A DNA stretch of 64,000 nt from Bradyrhizobium erythrophlei (GCF_900129505.1 NZ_LT670818.1:4435001-4499000); one strand, 5' to 3'. Positions 25,416 through 35,762 are shown, counted from the first letter of the stretch. Made by a program: numbers and translations. Notes: generated by a model from the letters alone, not told the origin.

Positions 25416-26896
25416 TGGATGCGACCACCAACCATCCGCCGGTTCTCGAAGTTCGCGGCCTGACCAAGCGTTTCGGCGGCCTCACCGCGGTGAAGGGCCT
25501 CAGCTTCGATCTGCGCGCCGGTGAAATCTTCGGCCTGATCGGCCCGAACGGGTCCGGCAAATCGACCGCGATGAAGTCGATCATGGGCATCGAGCGCCCG
25601 ACCTCGGGCGAAGTCATTTTTCAGGGCGAGAATGTCGCCGGCATGCCGCCGCACAAGATCGCGCGCAAGGGCTTTGGCATGGTGTTCCAGCACTCGCGGC
25701 CGCTGAACCGGCAGACCGTGCTGGAGAACATCATGGTAGCACTTTTGCCCGACAGCCTGTTCATGCTGTTCGCCGACAAGGCGCTCACCGAGCGCGCGAA
25801 GTGGATCGCCAATCGTGTCGGCCTTGGCGCCGTGATGGATCGCCGGCCGCCGACCTTGCCGTTTGCCGACCTGCGCCGGCTTGAACTGGCAAAGGCGATC
25901 GCGCGCGATCCGAAGGTGGTACTGGTCGACGAACCCTTCGCCGGGCTTACGCTCGCCGAAGTCGGCACCTTCTCCGAATTGATCCGCAGTTTTCGCGACG
26001 AAGGCCGCGCGGTGCTGCTGGTCGACCATAACGTGAAGAGCGTCGCGGCATTGGTCGACCGGGTGCTGGCGATGTATCTCGGCGAGGAGATCGTCACCGG
26101 CCGCGCCGACGAAGTGATGCGCAACGAGACCGTGCGCCGGGTTTATCTCGGCGGCGCGATCGAGACTTCGGCGCGCCCGGAGACCAGCTTCAAGGACAAG
26201 GTTCCGCTGCTGCAGGTCGAGAATGTCAGCGTCTATTACGGTAAGGCGCAGGCGCTGGAAAACGTCTCGATCCATGTCCACCAGGGCGAATTCGTCTCCG
26301 TGGTGGGGCTGAACGGCGCCGGCAAGACCACGCTGTTCAACGCCATTTCGGGATTTCTCCCCTACACCGGCGAAATCCTCCGCGATAGCGAGAAACTGCG
26401 CGGTACCAGCCCGGCGCGGATCGCCCGCAGCGGTATCGTGCAGTGCCCCGAATCGCGCGAGTTGTTCGGCGAGATGAGCGTGCGCGAAAATCTCGATCTC
26501 GGCGGGCAACATTTGTCGGAGGAGGCAAAGGCCAAACAGCTGGCGTGGCTGTTCGAGCTGTTTCCGATCCTGAAAGAGCGCCAGAACCAGATGGCGCAGA
26601 CCCTGTCCGGTGGCGAGCAGCAGATGCTGGCGATCGGCCGGGCATTGATGATGCAGCCGAAAATCCTGATCCTCGATGAACCGACGCTGGGGCTGGCGCC
26701 GGTCATTCTCGAACAATTGTCGAAGGCGCTCGAGAAATTGCGCACGACGACCGCGATTACGGTGCTGTTGGGCGAGCAGAACGTCACCTTCGCCCTGCCG
26801 CATGCCGACCGGGTCTACGTGCTCGAGCATGCGCGGATCGTCTGGGAAGGCGATCCCAGACGTTTTGCCGAGGAAGCCGGCACCGGCTATCTCTGA
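25415..26896 (+). CDS. Fused Liv-type ABC ATPase (LivG and LivF domains in one chain)
   Basis: The protein has 493 residues, with ATG at 25415 or GTG at 25412. Domain 1 (about 10-250) has Walker A GPNGSGKST and Walker B VVLVDEPFAG, but its signature position reads LPFADLRRLELAKAI rather than the usual LSYGQQRRLE. Domain 2 (about 265-490) has Walker A GLNGAGKTT, signature TLSGGEQQMLAIGRAL and Walker B ILILDEPTLGLAP. Liv systems normally encode LivG and LivF separately, so this is a gene fusion with a degenerate first signature. Cytoplasmic energiser of the preceding two permeases. Confidence 0.92.
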   Translation: MDATTNHPPVLEVRGLTKRFGGLTAVKGLSFDLRAGEIFGLIGPNGSGKSTAMKSIMGIERPTSGEVIFQGENVAGMPPHKIARKGFGMVFQHSRPLNRQTVLENIMVALLPDSLFMLFADKALTERAKWIANRVGLGAVMDRRPPTLPFADLRRLELAKAIARDPKVVLVDEPFAGLTLAEVGTFSELIRSFRDEGRAVLLVDHNVKSVAALVDRVLAMYLGEEIVTGRADEVMRNETVRRVYLGGAIETSARPETSFKDKVPLLQVENVSVYYGKAQALENVSIHVHQGEFVSVVGLNGAGKTTLFNAISGFLPYTGEILRDSEKLRGTSPARIARSGIVQCPESRELFGEMSVRENLDLGGQHLSEEAKAKQLAWLFELFPILKERQNQMAQTLSGGEQQMLAIGRALMMQPKILILDEPTLGLAPVILEQLSKALEKLRTTTAITVLLGEQNVTFALPHADRVYVLEHARIVWEGDPRRFAEEAGTGYL

Positions 26897-26962
26897 GATC
26901 CAAATTGTGAGCCGCGCGCCGCGCCGATATGGTTACGACCAAATCTTCCGAGGAAAATCCAA

Positions 26963-27739
26963 ATGGCCAGACGCCTGATCGACATCTCGGTGCCGCTACA
27001 GAACGACGTGCCGGCCGATCCGCCGGGGCTGCATCCGCTGATCCAGTACAGCGACCATCAGCAGAGCCTGCCGCGCATGCTCGGCTTCTTTGAAGGCCTG
27101 AAGGCCGAAGACCTTCCGGATGGCGAGGGCTGGGCGATGGAGACCGTCCAGCTCTCGACCCATAACGGCACCCATCTCGATGCGCCCTACCATTATCACC
27201 CCACCATGAATCGCGGCGAGCGGTCATGGACCATCGACGAGGTGCCGCTGGAATGGTGTTTGCAGCCCGGCGTGAAGCTGGACTTCCGCCATTTGCCCGA
27301 CGGCTATGTGGCGACGGCAAAAGATGTCGAGGACGAACTCAAGCGCATCGGCCACACGCTGTCGCCGCTCGAGATCGTCGTGGTCAACACCAGCGCCGGC
27401 GCCAAATACGGTCGCCCGGATTATGTCAATTCCGGCTGCGGCATGGGTTATGAGGCGACGATGTATCTGCTCGAGCGCGGCGTGCGGCTGACCGGCATCG
27501 ACGGCTGGAGCTGGGACGCGCCGTTCGTCTACACCGCAAGGAAGTATGCCGAAACCAGGGACGCCAGCCTGATCTGGGAAGGCCACAAGGCTGGGCGGCA
27601 CATCGGCTATTGCCACATTGAAAAGCTGCACAATCTAGAGCAATTGCCGTCGACCGGATTCACCGTGTCATGCTTCCCGGTCAAGATCGAGCGTGCGTCG
27701 GCGGGCTGGACCCGGGCGGTGGCGATCATCGAAGGCTGA
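26963..27739 (+). CDS. Cyclase-family (kynurenine formamidase-like) metal-dependent hydrolase
   Basis: The protein has 258 residues. The PF04199 metal-binding signature is STHNGTHLDAPYHYH at about 70-84, with additional family blocks RLIDISVPLQNDVPADPPG and SGCGMGYEATMYLLERGVRLTGIDGWSWDAP. Relatives hydrolyse N-formylkynurenine, isatin or cyclic amides using Zn or Mn. It starts 66 bases after the fused Liv ATPase gene in the same direction, so it probably processes the imported substrate, which is not identified. Cytoplasmic. Confidence 0.88.
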   Translation: MARRLIDISVPLQNDVPADPPGLHPLIQYSDHQQSLPRMLGFFEGLKAEDLPDGEGWAMETVQLSTHNGTHLDAPYHYHPTMNRGERSWTIDEVPLEWCLQPGVKLDFRHLPDGYVATAKDVEDELKRIGHTLSPLEIVVVNTSAGAKYGRPDYVNSGCGMGYEATMYLLERGVRLTGIDGWSWDAPFVYTARKYAETRDASLIWEGHKAGRHIGYCHIEKLHNLEQLPSTGFTVSCFPVKIERASAGWTRAVAIIEG

Positions 27740-27756
27740 GGTATCTTTTGTTTGAC

Positions 27757-27800
27757 GCGTTCTCTTGACGCGAACCGGCATCCACTTCGCTCGAAAACGC
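27757..27800. repeat. Palindromic intergenic repeat (ACGCGAACCGG family)
   Basis: GCGTTCTC (27757-27764) pairs with GAAAACGC (27793-27800) with one mismatch, enclosing TTGACGCGAACCGG and CCACTTCGCTC. I recall this block as a very common interspersed element between genes in Bradyrhizobium and related genera. It sits between convergent genes and may act as a terminator. Confidence 0.6.
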
Positions 27801-27849
27801 TATGGAGCCGGCGCCCCTGGAGAGCGGCTCATGATTCCAGGCCGGGCAC

Positions 27850-28605
27850 TCACAGCGGTTCGTCATCGGTTGTCGACGGTTGCTCCTGCAATGAAACGAT
27901 ATCCCCGCCGCCAAGATCCTCTTCGGCAGGCGGGTAGGCGCGCGCCTCGAGATTATCCAGTACTTTCTTGACGCCCGGAACGTTTTCCGCGGCAATGATC
28001 GTGGCCTGCCGGGCGTTCTTGCTGGCGACGACACCGTCCAGGCTCACGACCCCGTCCCGGGCCGTGACCTTGAGCCTGCAGGGCGCCCAGGCCGCGCCTG
28101 CGATGGCCGCGATGACTTGCTCGCGAATACGGTCGTCATCCGACGATGGGCTCGGCCCATGGCGGGCGAGGTCGGCGAGGGCGGGCAACAAATCCGAGCG
28201 GGTCACGATCCCGACCATGCGATTGCCGCGCACCACCGGCAGGCGTTTGACGTTGTTCGATTCCATGATCTCGACGATCCTAACGAGCGGCGTATCCTCC
28301 GATATGGTCAGGGGATCCGGCGTCATGATGTCGCCGACCTTGCGGCCATGGGCATGAACGAAGTCCGCTGCGACCCGGTCGGCGCCGACCAGGAAGCTCA
28401 GCCACCGGCCGCGTTTTCGCTGCGTTCCGAGCTCCGCGCGGCGAATAAAATCGCCTTCCGAAATGATGCCGATCAGTTTGCCGTCCGTGTCGATCACTGG
28501 CAGCCCGCTGACATGGTGCCGCAGCATAGTGTCAAGCGCCTCGGCGATCGGTGCATCGGCACCGATCGCGATGACGTGCTGGGTCATGATTTGATGCGCG
28601 CGCAT
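27850..28605 (-). CDS. CBS-domain pair plus BON domain protein
   Basis: The protein has 251 residues. Two CBS motifs (MRAHQIMTQHVIAIGADAPIAEALDTMLRHHVSGLPVIDTDGKLIGIISEGDFI and KVGDIMTPDPLTISEDTPLVRIVEIMESNNVKRLPVVRGNRMVGIVTRSDLL) are followed by a BON domain (about 165-230: DRIREQVIAAIAGAAWAPCRLKVTARDGVVSLDGVVASKNARQATIIAAENVPGVKKV). The CBS pair senses adenine nucleotides in the family; BON usually associates with membranes. The ATG at 28605 follows GGAGACCCCTTC. A perfect FixK-type box lies 69-82 bases upstream, so it is a likely microaerobic stress gene. Confidence 0.9.
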   Translation of the reverse strand: MRAHQIMTQHVIAIGADAPIAEALDTMLRHHVSGLPVIDTDGKLIGIISEGDFIRRAELGTQRKRGRWLSFLVGADRVAADFVHAHGRKVGDIMTPDPLTISEDTPLVRIVEIMESNNVKRLPVVRGNRMVGIVTRSDLLPALADLARHGPSPSSDDDRIREQVIAAIAGAAWAPCRLKVTARDGVVSLDGVVASKNARQATIIAAENVPGVKKVLDNLEARAYPPAEEDLGGGDIVSLQEQPSTTDDEPL

Positions 28606-28673
28606 GAAGGGGTCTCCAGGCCCAAGATTCGAAAGACTGCCCGGACAAGCTAATGGAAGAAGGCGCCCTTGGC

Positions 28674-28687
28674 TTGATCAGAGTCAA
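28674..28687. promoter_or_regulatory. FixK/FNR-type box upstream of the CBS-BON gene
   Basis: The sequence is TTGATCAGAGTCAA, a perfect match to TTGA-N6-TCAA. Its centre (28680.5) is about 75 bases from the start codon of the leftward CBS-BON gene, which leaves room for a class II promoter with a leader of roughly 33 bases. Control is inferred from sequence. Confidence 0.7.
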
Positions 28688-28784
28688 CGGCAAGACGCCT
28701 GCAGAACGGCGCGGAGAGGCACGGCGAACGGCAATCGTTCGTGCCCGACCGTCGGTGCATTCGGCAAAAGCACGCTGGCCCTTG

Positions 28785-28907
28785 TCAGCACCGAACCCGA
28801 CGTTCGTGGGATCGCCGCTTCAGCACGACCGGCTGAAGGCGCATGACGGTTTCAAGACCGCCAAACATGAAAATCAACAGAAGGATTTTTACCGTTTCGC
28901 TTGCCAT
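28785..28907 (-). CDS. Possible 40-residue membrane peptide
   Basis: The ATG at 28907 encodes MASETVKILLLIFMFGGLETVMRLQPVVLKRRSHERRVRC, one hydrophobic helix followed by a basic tail. The ribosome binding site is weak (GGGTGTCGAT). The case for it is positional: a FixK-type box at 28983-28996 and a TATATT -10 (28953-28958) upstream on the same strand are correctly spaced for a class II promoter with a start near 28946. It could instead be an untranslated transcript. Confidence 0.4.
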   Translation of the reverse strand: MASETVKILLLIFMFGGLETVMRLQPVVLKRRSHERRVRC

Positions 28908-28982
28908 ATCGACACCCGCGAAGGATTGCCGCGCCCTCAAGAGGCCCCTCTTAATATAGGAACGTAAAAGCCCGGCCCGTTC

Positions 28983-28996
28983 TTGCTCCAGATCAA
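28983..28996. promoter_or_regulatory. FixK-type box upstream of the 40-residue ORF
   Basis: On the minus strand this reads TTGATCTGGAGCAA, which fits the rhizobial FixK2 consensus TTG(A/C)-N6-(T/G)CAA. A -10-like TATATT at 28953-28958 places the start of transcription about 43 bases from the box centre, the expected class II spacing for leftward transcription away from lon. Confidence 0.6.
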
Positions 28997-29028
28997 ATAT
29001 TCGGCAAAAAAAAACATCGTCCCGCTGC

Positions 29029-31425
<2,397 letters not shown>

Positions 31426-31453
31426 GACGACCCTCTTTACACAGACTTTGTCT

Positions 31454-31861
31454 TCACAGAGCCTTGGCCAGGCGCAATACGATGCATCCATTCACGGCGA
31501 AGCGGCTGACCGCGTAGCGTCCCGTGGGCAGTATAATGCGGCGTTCGAAGCGACCTTGTGGAAGCTCCAGCCGGTGAATCCGGGCGTTGCGCAGTTCGAC
31601 GGGCAGCACCCGTTGTCCGCTCACGACAAGCGTTCCGTTTTCGATTACGGCTTCGACATGCTCCGGATCGACGCCGGGAAGCGCGACGAGAATCAGAATC
31701 TCCCGGTCGGTTTCCAGCACGTCGATCGGGGGTTCCCAGCTGGGCTCGCGGGAGCCTGCCCTCGACTGCAGGCTGAAGAACTGCTGGCGCAGCCGTTCGG
31801 CGCGCGCCAGTGAATCGATCGCCTCGGACAACATCCAGTTGACGGGGTCCTTTGTCGACAT
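31454..31861 (-). CDS. Hsp20/alpha-crystallin small heat-shock protein
   Basis: The protein has 135 residues. The alpha-crystallin domain spans about 40-125 (WEPPIDVLETDREILILVALPGVDPEHVEAVIENGTLVVSGQRVLP, then IHRLELPQGRFERRIILPTGRY). The C-terminal IXI motif is absent; the chain ends CIVLRLAKAL. The ATG at 31861 follows CGAGAGAGCCC. It is an ATP-independent holdase in the cytoplasm, in one unit with lon and probably with the membrane-protein gene upstream. A short hairpin (31899-31918) lies in its leader. Confidence 0.92.
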   Translation of the reverse strand: MSTKDPVNWMLSEAIDSLARAERLRQQFFSLQSRAGSREPSWEPPIDVLETDREILILVALPGVDPEHVEAVIENGTLVVSGQRVLPVELRNARIHRLELPQGRFERRIILPTGRYAVSRFAVNGCIVLRLAKAL

Positions 31862-31898
31862 GGGCTCTCTCGCGTTTTACTCAAATTTCCGAAATGAT

Positions 31899-31918
31899 CG
31901 CTAGGCGCCATCCTAGCG
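31899..31918. repeat. Hairpin upstream of hsp20
   Basis: CGCTAGG (31899-31905) pairs with CCTAGCG (31912-31918) around a 6-base loop, 38 bases before the hsp20 start codon. It lacks a T-run and does not show the anti-Shine-Dalgarno element of ROSE thermometers, so its role is open. Confidence 0.45.
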
Positions 31919-32019
31919 CCGATCAATGGCACCCGGTGGGTGCCGCTGGAATAGTTCTATGCTTGCGCCATCCCGTCAATCAGGCGCCAGGTCGGAATGG
32001 GAGGTGGCAGGGGGGTCAC

Positions 32020-32382
32020 CTAGAAGGTGGGGGGAGATTCGGACCGCATTCCTGCGATAATGCCGGCGGCAATCTGCATGGTCGCGCCGATCGCCCAGCA
32101 GAAACTGATCAGGATCGCGGTTCCCGCGCCCGCCGTTTCGTCCAGAACAATGCTGGAAACCGAGATAACGGCAGCCACCGAGGCGAGAAAGGTCCCGGCC
32201 GCGCTGAGCAGCTCCACGGTATCCCAGCTGGAACCAAGTCCATGCCGCAGGAGCAGATGCATCTTGTGATCCGGGGGAACGCGAGGCAGGTCGATCCCGA
32301 GATAGAAGCCGGCGCCGCCGCATACCATCATGGCCAAGACGGTGGCGGCTGAACCGACCAGGTCGATGTTGGCCCTTCCCAC
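32020..32382 (-). CDS. Small integral membrane protein of unknown function
   Basis: The protein has 120 residues starting at GTG 32382. Three hydrophobic helices are seen (VGSAATVLAMMVCGGAGFYLGI; VELLSAAGTFLASVAAVISVSSIVL; GTAILISFCWAIGATMQIAAGIIAGM). I do not recognise the family. Two FixK-type boxes lie 160-230 bases upstream on the same side, and hsp20-lon follow 158 bases downstream in the same direction, so it may head a low-oxygen stress operon. Confidence 0.65.
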   Translation of the reverse strand: MGRANIDLVGSAATVLAMMVCGGAGFYLGIDLPRVPPDHKMHLLLRHGLGSSWDTVELLSAAGTFLASVAAVISVSSIVLDETAGAGTAILISFCWAIGATMQIAAGIIAGMRSESPPTF

Positions 32383-32537
32383 ATGCGCGACAACGAACAG
32401 ACCGCACGAGGCCCCCCGTCAAGGCGAGCCCGATCCGTTCCAGAACGTGCGCCCATCAACTGACGGCGGAGCGCGTTTCCCATGGTTCCTTGCGCTTGTT
32501 CATGTGGTTTGGTTACCGAACCGGAACTGGGGCACCA

Positions 32538-32551
32538 TTGACAAAGATCAA
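32538..32551. promoter_or_regulatory. FixK/FNR-type box (proximal of two)
   Basis: The sequence is TTGACAAAGATCAA, a perfect TTGA-N6-TCAA. On the minus strand a -10-like TAACCA (32515-32510) gives a start near 32503, about 41 bases from the box centre, which would transcribe the membrane-protein gene with a leader of about 120 bases. Confidence 0.65.
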
Positions 32552-32594
32552 GCCCGTCCTTTCCGCGAAAGCATGGGGGGATTTCCCCGCATGC

Positions 32595-32608
32595 TTGACG
32601 AGCATCAA
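32595..32608. promoter_or_regulatory. FixK/FNR-type box (distal of two)
   Basis: The sequence is TTGACGAGCATCAA, again a perfect TTGA-N6-TCAA, centred 57 bases from the proximal box. The 32383-32832 interval has no convincing gene; the two boxes are its main feature. Confidence 0.6.
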
Positions 32609-32832
32609 AGTGGACCGCTGGTTTCCGGCCAGTATCGCGCCTGGACGGCTTGACCGTCTTCCAGCCGGCCGGAGGGCAATTGACCCAAGCACAGACAACG
32701 AGCCGTAGCGAGGGCATGTCCTTGCGGCAGATGCTTCCCAGTGCCGTCGCAGGGTCGCTTGCCGGCGCAAGCATTCCTTCTTCGGCGGGCTCTATCAGAA
32801 AATCGTGATCCGGCGCTGAGGCGGTCGCGGGT

Positions 32833-34026
32833 CTAGGGTGCCCCCGCCGCCAGCCACGCCGCAATCTGGGTCCGCTCTTCGCCGGTCATCTCGGTGACGT
32901 TTCCCGGCGGCATCGCGCTCGACCACGCCGCGTTGCGTCCGATCAGGCGGGCGTTACGGCGAATATGTTCGGCATCATCGAGCAGAATGCCGCGCGGCGC
33001 GGTCACGATCGTCGCCCAGACCGGCTCGGCGCCGTGGCACATGCTGCACCGGGACAGCACGATCTCCTCGACATTGGCGTAGGTGGCCGGTGCCGCCAGC
33101 GCACTCGCTTTCGCGCCGCGGGGGCCGGCCGCGGACAGAAGCGCGATCGCGACCATGCCTGCCGCGGCGGCACCCCACACCCACCACGGCGATTTCCGTC
33201 CGGCGTGGCGCTCGTTGAAGAAATGCCGGATGATCGGGCCCAGCGCGAGCACGATTGCCACGATCAGCCAGTTGTAACGGGTCGCAAACAACAGCGGATA
33301 GTGATTGCTGATCATCAGCACGATGACCGGCAGCGTCAGGTAGTTGTTGTGAACCGAGCGCAGTTTGCTGGCCTTGCCGAGTTCCGGGTCGGGCGCCTGG
33401 CCGGCCAGCAGCGCCGCCACGATCTTTTTCTGGTTCGGGATGATCACCGCGAAGACGTTGGCGACCATGATGGTGCCGACGATCGCGCCGATCTGGTTGA
33501 ACGCGCCGCGCCCGCTCAGCACGTGGGTGAAGGCGTAGGTGAGGCCGACCAGGAACAGATAGCCGCCGAAGGCGAACGGCAGCTCGTGTTTGGCGAGGCC
33601 TGTCCTGCAGGCGCCTTCGTATAGCAGCCACGCCAGCGCGAGGCTGCCGAAACTGAACAATCCGGCCTGCAGCGGCGTCAGGTCGATATTCGCCTTGTCG
33701 ACCAGGAAGAGCTCGGCATCGAGATAGTAGACGACAACCATGAGAGCAAAGCCGGATAGCCAGGTCGTGTAGGCTTCCCATTTGAACCAGGTCAGTTCGT
33801 CCGGCATTTTCGCCGGCGCGACCAGGTATTTCATGATGCGGTAAAAGCCGCCGCCATGAACCTGCCACGCCTCGCCGGCAGCGCCCTCAGGCAACTCGCC
33901 GTGTGGCTTCAGGCTCAGGTCGAGATGAATGAAATAGAACGAGCTGCCGATCCATCCGATGGCAGCCACCACATGCAGCCAACGGAGGATCAGGCTCGCC
34001 CACTCCGTCAGTATGGACCCCCACAT
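32833..34026 (-). CDS. puuD: Membrane-bound urate oxidase with C-terminal cytochrome c domain
   Basis: The protein has 397 residues from the ATG at 34026 (a GTG precedes it) after AAGGGG. It has about eight transmembrane helices (EWASLILRWLHVVAAIGWIGSSFYFIHLDLSL..., WLSGFALMVVVYYLDAELFLVD, MVANVFAVIIPNQKKIVAALLAG, NNYLTLPVIVLMISNHYPLL) and a C-terminal cytochrome c with CSMCH and a distal Met (SSAMPPGN). This is the PuuD architecture. It oxidises urate to 5-hydroxyisourate and passes electrons to the respiratory chain instead of making H2O2. The downstream enzymes for HIU and OHCU are encoded at 37124, and allantoinase at 36177. Confidence 0.94.
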   Translation of the reverse strand: MWGSILTEWASLILRWLHVVAAIGWIGSSFYFIHLDLSLKPHGELPEGAAGEAWQVHGGGFYRIMKYLVAPAKMPDELTWFKWEAYTTWLSGFALMVVVYYLDAELFLVDKANIDLTPLQAGLFSFGSLALAWLLYEGACRTGLAKHELPFAFGGYLFLVGLTYAFTHVLSGRGAFNQIGAIVGTIMVANVFAVIIPNQKKIVAALLAGQAPDPELGKASKLRSVHNNYLTLPVIVLMISNHYPLLFATRYNWLIVAIVLALGPIIRHFFNERHAGRKSPWWVWGAAAAGMVAIALLSAAGPRGAKASALAAPATYANVEEIVLSRCSMCHGAEPVWATIVTAPRGILLDDAEHIRRNARLIGRNAAWSSAMPPGNVTEMTGEERTQIAAWLAAGAP

Positions 34027-34096
34027 CACAGCCCCTTGCTTCCAACCGCCGTCGCAAAAACCCCGATTTTGCCCGATCGGACTTTAGGACTTGGGG

Positions 34097-34110
34097 TTGA
34101 TCCACCGCAA
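34097..34110. promoter_or_regulatory. Weak FixK-type box upstream of puuD
   Basis: The sequence is TTGATCCACCGCAA, which fits the degenerate consensus TTG(A/C)-N6-(T/G)CAA but not the perfect dyad. It is about 70 bases upstream of puuD on the minus strand and 140 upstream of the divergent flavin reductase gene. A chance match is possible. Confidence 0.35.
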
Positions 34111-34249
34111 TGTGGAAGCTGCCACTTTTTGATGCAATTAAAGCGCAGATTTCGGCGGATCGGGTTATTCCCCAGCCAACGAAGAGCGTGAGCGCTCCGG
34201 CCCAGCACGTCGCAGGACCGGATCTGTCGACGGAAGAACGAGATCGGTC

Positions 34250-34780
34250 ATGAAAAATCTGCCTCTCGCAAAAGTCTATCAGCTGCTGGAGCCGGGCCCG
34301 GTCGTGCTGCTGACGACGGCGCAGAAGGGGCGCGCCGACGTCATGACCATGTACTGGCACATGATGGTCGAGTTCGAGCCGCCGCTGGTCGCCTGTGTCG
34401 TCAGCAGCGCCGACTTCAGCTTTGCGGCGTTGAAGGCGACCAAAGAGTTCGTCATCGCCATTCCGGCGCTGCACCTGGCGCAGAAAGTCGTCGACGTCGG
34501 CAATAGCTCCGGCCGTGAGGTTGCGAAATTCGAAAAATTCGGCCTGACGCCGCGCAAGGCTGCACGCGTCGCAGCACCCCTGGTCGCCGAGTGTTTCGCC
34601 AATCTGGAATGCGCGGTGGTCCATACCCGCCTCGTCAACAAATATAATCTGTTCGTTCTCGAGGTGATGAAGGCGTGGAGTGACCCGAAGCAGCGAAACC
34701 CGAAAACCATCCACCACCGTGGCTACGGCAAATTCGTGGTGGATGGCTCCGTGATCAAGCTGAAGTCGAAAATGCGCTGA
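34250..34780 (+). CDS. Flavin reductase-like FMN-binding protein
   Basis: The protein has 176 residues. The split-barrel flavin reductase fold is shown by EPGPVVLLTTAQKGRADVMTMYWHMMVEFEPPLVACVVSSADFSFAALKATKEFVIAIPALHLAQKVVDVGNSSGREVAKFEKFGLTP. It probably binds FMN and reduces flavin or a small substrate with NAD(P)H. It is divergent from puuD, but nothing in the sequence ties it to purine breakdown. Cytoplasmic. Confidence 0.85.
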   Translation: MKNLPLAKVYQLLEPGPVVLLTTAQKGRADVMTMYWHMMVEFEPPLVACVVSSADFSFAALKATKEFVIAIPALHLAQKVVDVGNSSGREVAKFEKFGLTPRKAARVAAPLVAECFANLECAVVHTRLVNKYNLFVLEVMKAWSDPKQRNPKTIHHRGYGKFVVDGSVIKLKSKMR

Positions 34781-34801
34781 CGGCTTCGTGCAAATCAGGC
34801 T

Positions 34802-35056
34802 TCACTGACCCGCGGGCGCCGACAGTCCGCCGTTCTGATAGCGCGACCAATCCTCATATCGCTGTTGTTGCGACCAGCCCGGTTGCATCGGAGCCGGCGC
34901 GGGATAATAGGCGTTGGAGTTGCGGTACTGATCGGCCGCCGGTGCAGGCGAGCGGTAAACCTTGTGCGCTTTGTGGTGCTCGGCGGCCGCGGCGATCTGG
35001 ATCGTCGACGCAGCAAGCAGTGCCGAACCGAGAATTGTCAGGATTGTTCTTTGCAT
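34802..35056 (-). CDS. Small secreted protein, Tyr/Gln/Pro-rich
   Basis: The protein has 84 residues from the ATG at 35056 after GGGAGATTTACG. A signal peptide (MQRTILTILGSALLAASTIQIAAAAEHHKAHKVY) is followed by a short low-complexity tail (SPAPAADQYRNSNAYYPAPAPMQPGWSQQQRYEDWSRYQNGG). No family is recognised; similar small exported proteins are common in Bradyrhizobium. Confidence 0.7.
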   Translation of the reverse strand: MQRTILTILGSALLAASTIQIAAAAEHHKAHKVYRSPAPAADQYRNSNAYYPAPAPMQPGWSQQQRYEDWSRYQNGGLSAPAGQ

Positions 35057-35311
35057 CGTAAATCTCCCATGGTCAGGCTTGTTGCGCAGCGGGCGAAGCC
35101 TGCTGCCTCAGTGCCTTCGTGCCCTGAGATAACGATGGGTCACCGGGATTCTTACACCTCCGACCATCACGAAACGGCGAGCAAATTTGTTGGTCAATGG
35201 TGTTTTGCGACCAAATATTCGGCAGGCGAAGGCGCGGAAGCTCTCTCGACTTCCCCCGGCCGATCCGCTTCAATGGATGCCGGACGTATCGTTACCCCTC
35301 GAGCGAAGTCG

Positions 35312-35605
35312 ATGAACAAGCTGGTATTTGCCATTCTGGTGATCGTGGTGCCGGTGTCTTGGCCGGCTCTGGCGCAAACCAAGATCTTGCCCAAGAGCGT
35401 GACCTCGCGCGTCGACAATTGTGCGCCGATCGGCCGGACCGCGGACGGCAAGCTGGTTTACTCGATGAAGTGCGAGAACTTGCCGGTCCCGCCGGCGCCG
35501 CCGCAGGCTGAAGTCGCGCCGGCACCCGCGCCGCCGCCCGAGCCGGAAGTGCAGCGGAGCGGGATTTTCGGCTTGTCCTATGAAAGAAAGCGGCCGGACG
35601 AATAG
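35312..35605 (+). CDS. Small exported protein with Pro/Ala-rich tail
   Basis: The protein has 97 residues from the ATG at 35312, chosen because it gives a clean signal peptide (MNKLVFAILVIVVPVSWPALAQ); an ATG at 35273 is in frame but adds a charged leader. The mature part has one Cys pair (VDNCAPIGRTADGKLVYSMKCENLP) and a proline/alanine linker (VPPAPPQAEVAPAPAPPPEPEV) ending GIFGLSYERKRPDE. No family is recognised. It is not clearly linked to the purine genes that begin at 35763. Confidence 0.65.
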   Translation: MNKLVFAILVIVVPVSWPALAQTKILPKSVTSRVDNCAPIGRTADGKLVYSMKCENLPVPPAPPQAEVAPAPAPPPEPEVQRSGIFGLSYERKRPDE

Positions 35606-35762
35606 CCGCCGCCGCAACCAAAAACGAATTATCCCGTTGCGACAGGTGGATCGGCCTTTGCCGGCGGCTGCAAAAGGCCGTAGAATTTTGCCGGTCTGGA
35701 ATGTTCCTTGCTCTCCAAACGTTTCCTTCAACGCTCTGCGTTCACCATCACGGATATCCTGA

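Noticed and set aside
25157..26830. Long open frame (557 codons) on the minus strand opposite the Liv ATPase gene
   Set aside because: It is the antisense shadow of a GC-rich coding region; its product is Arg/His/Gln-rich with no domain, while the plus strand has complete ATPase motifs.
31862..32019. ROSE-type RNA thermometer upstream of hsp20
   Set aside because: There is a short hairpin, but it is away from the ribosome binding site and the conserved anti-Shine-Dalgarno segment is missing.
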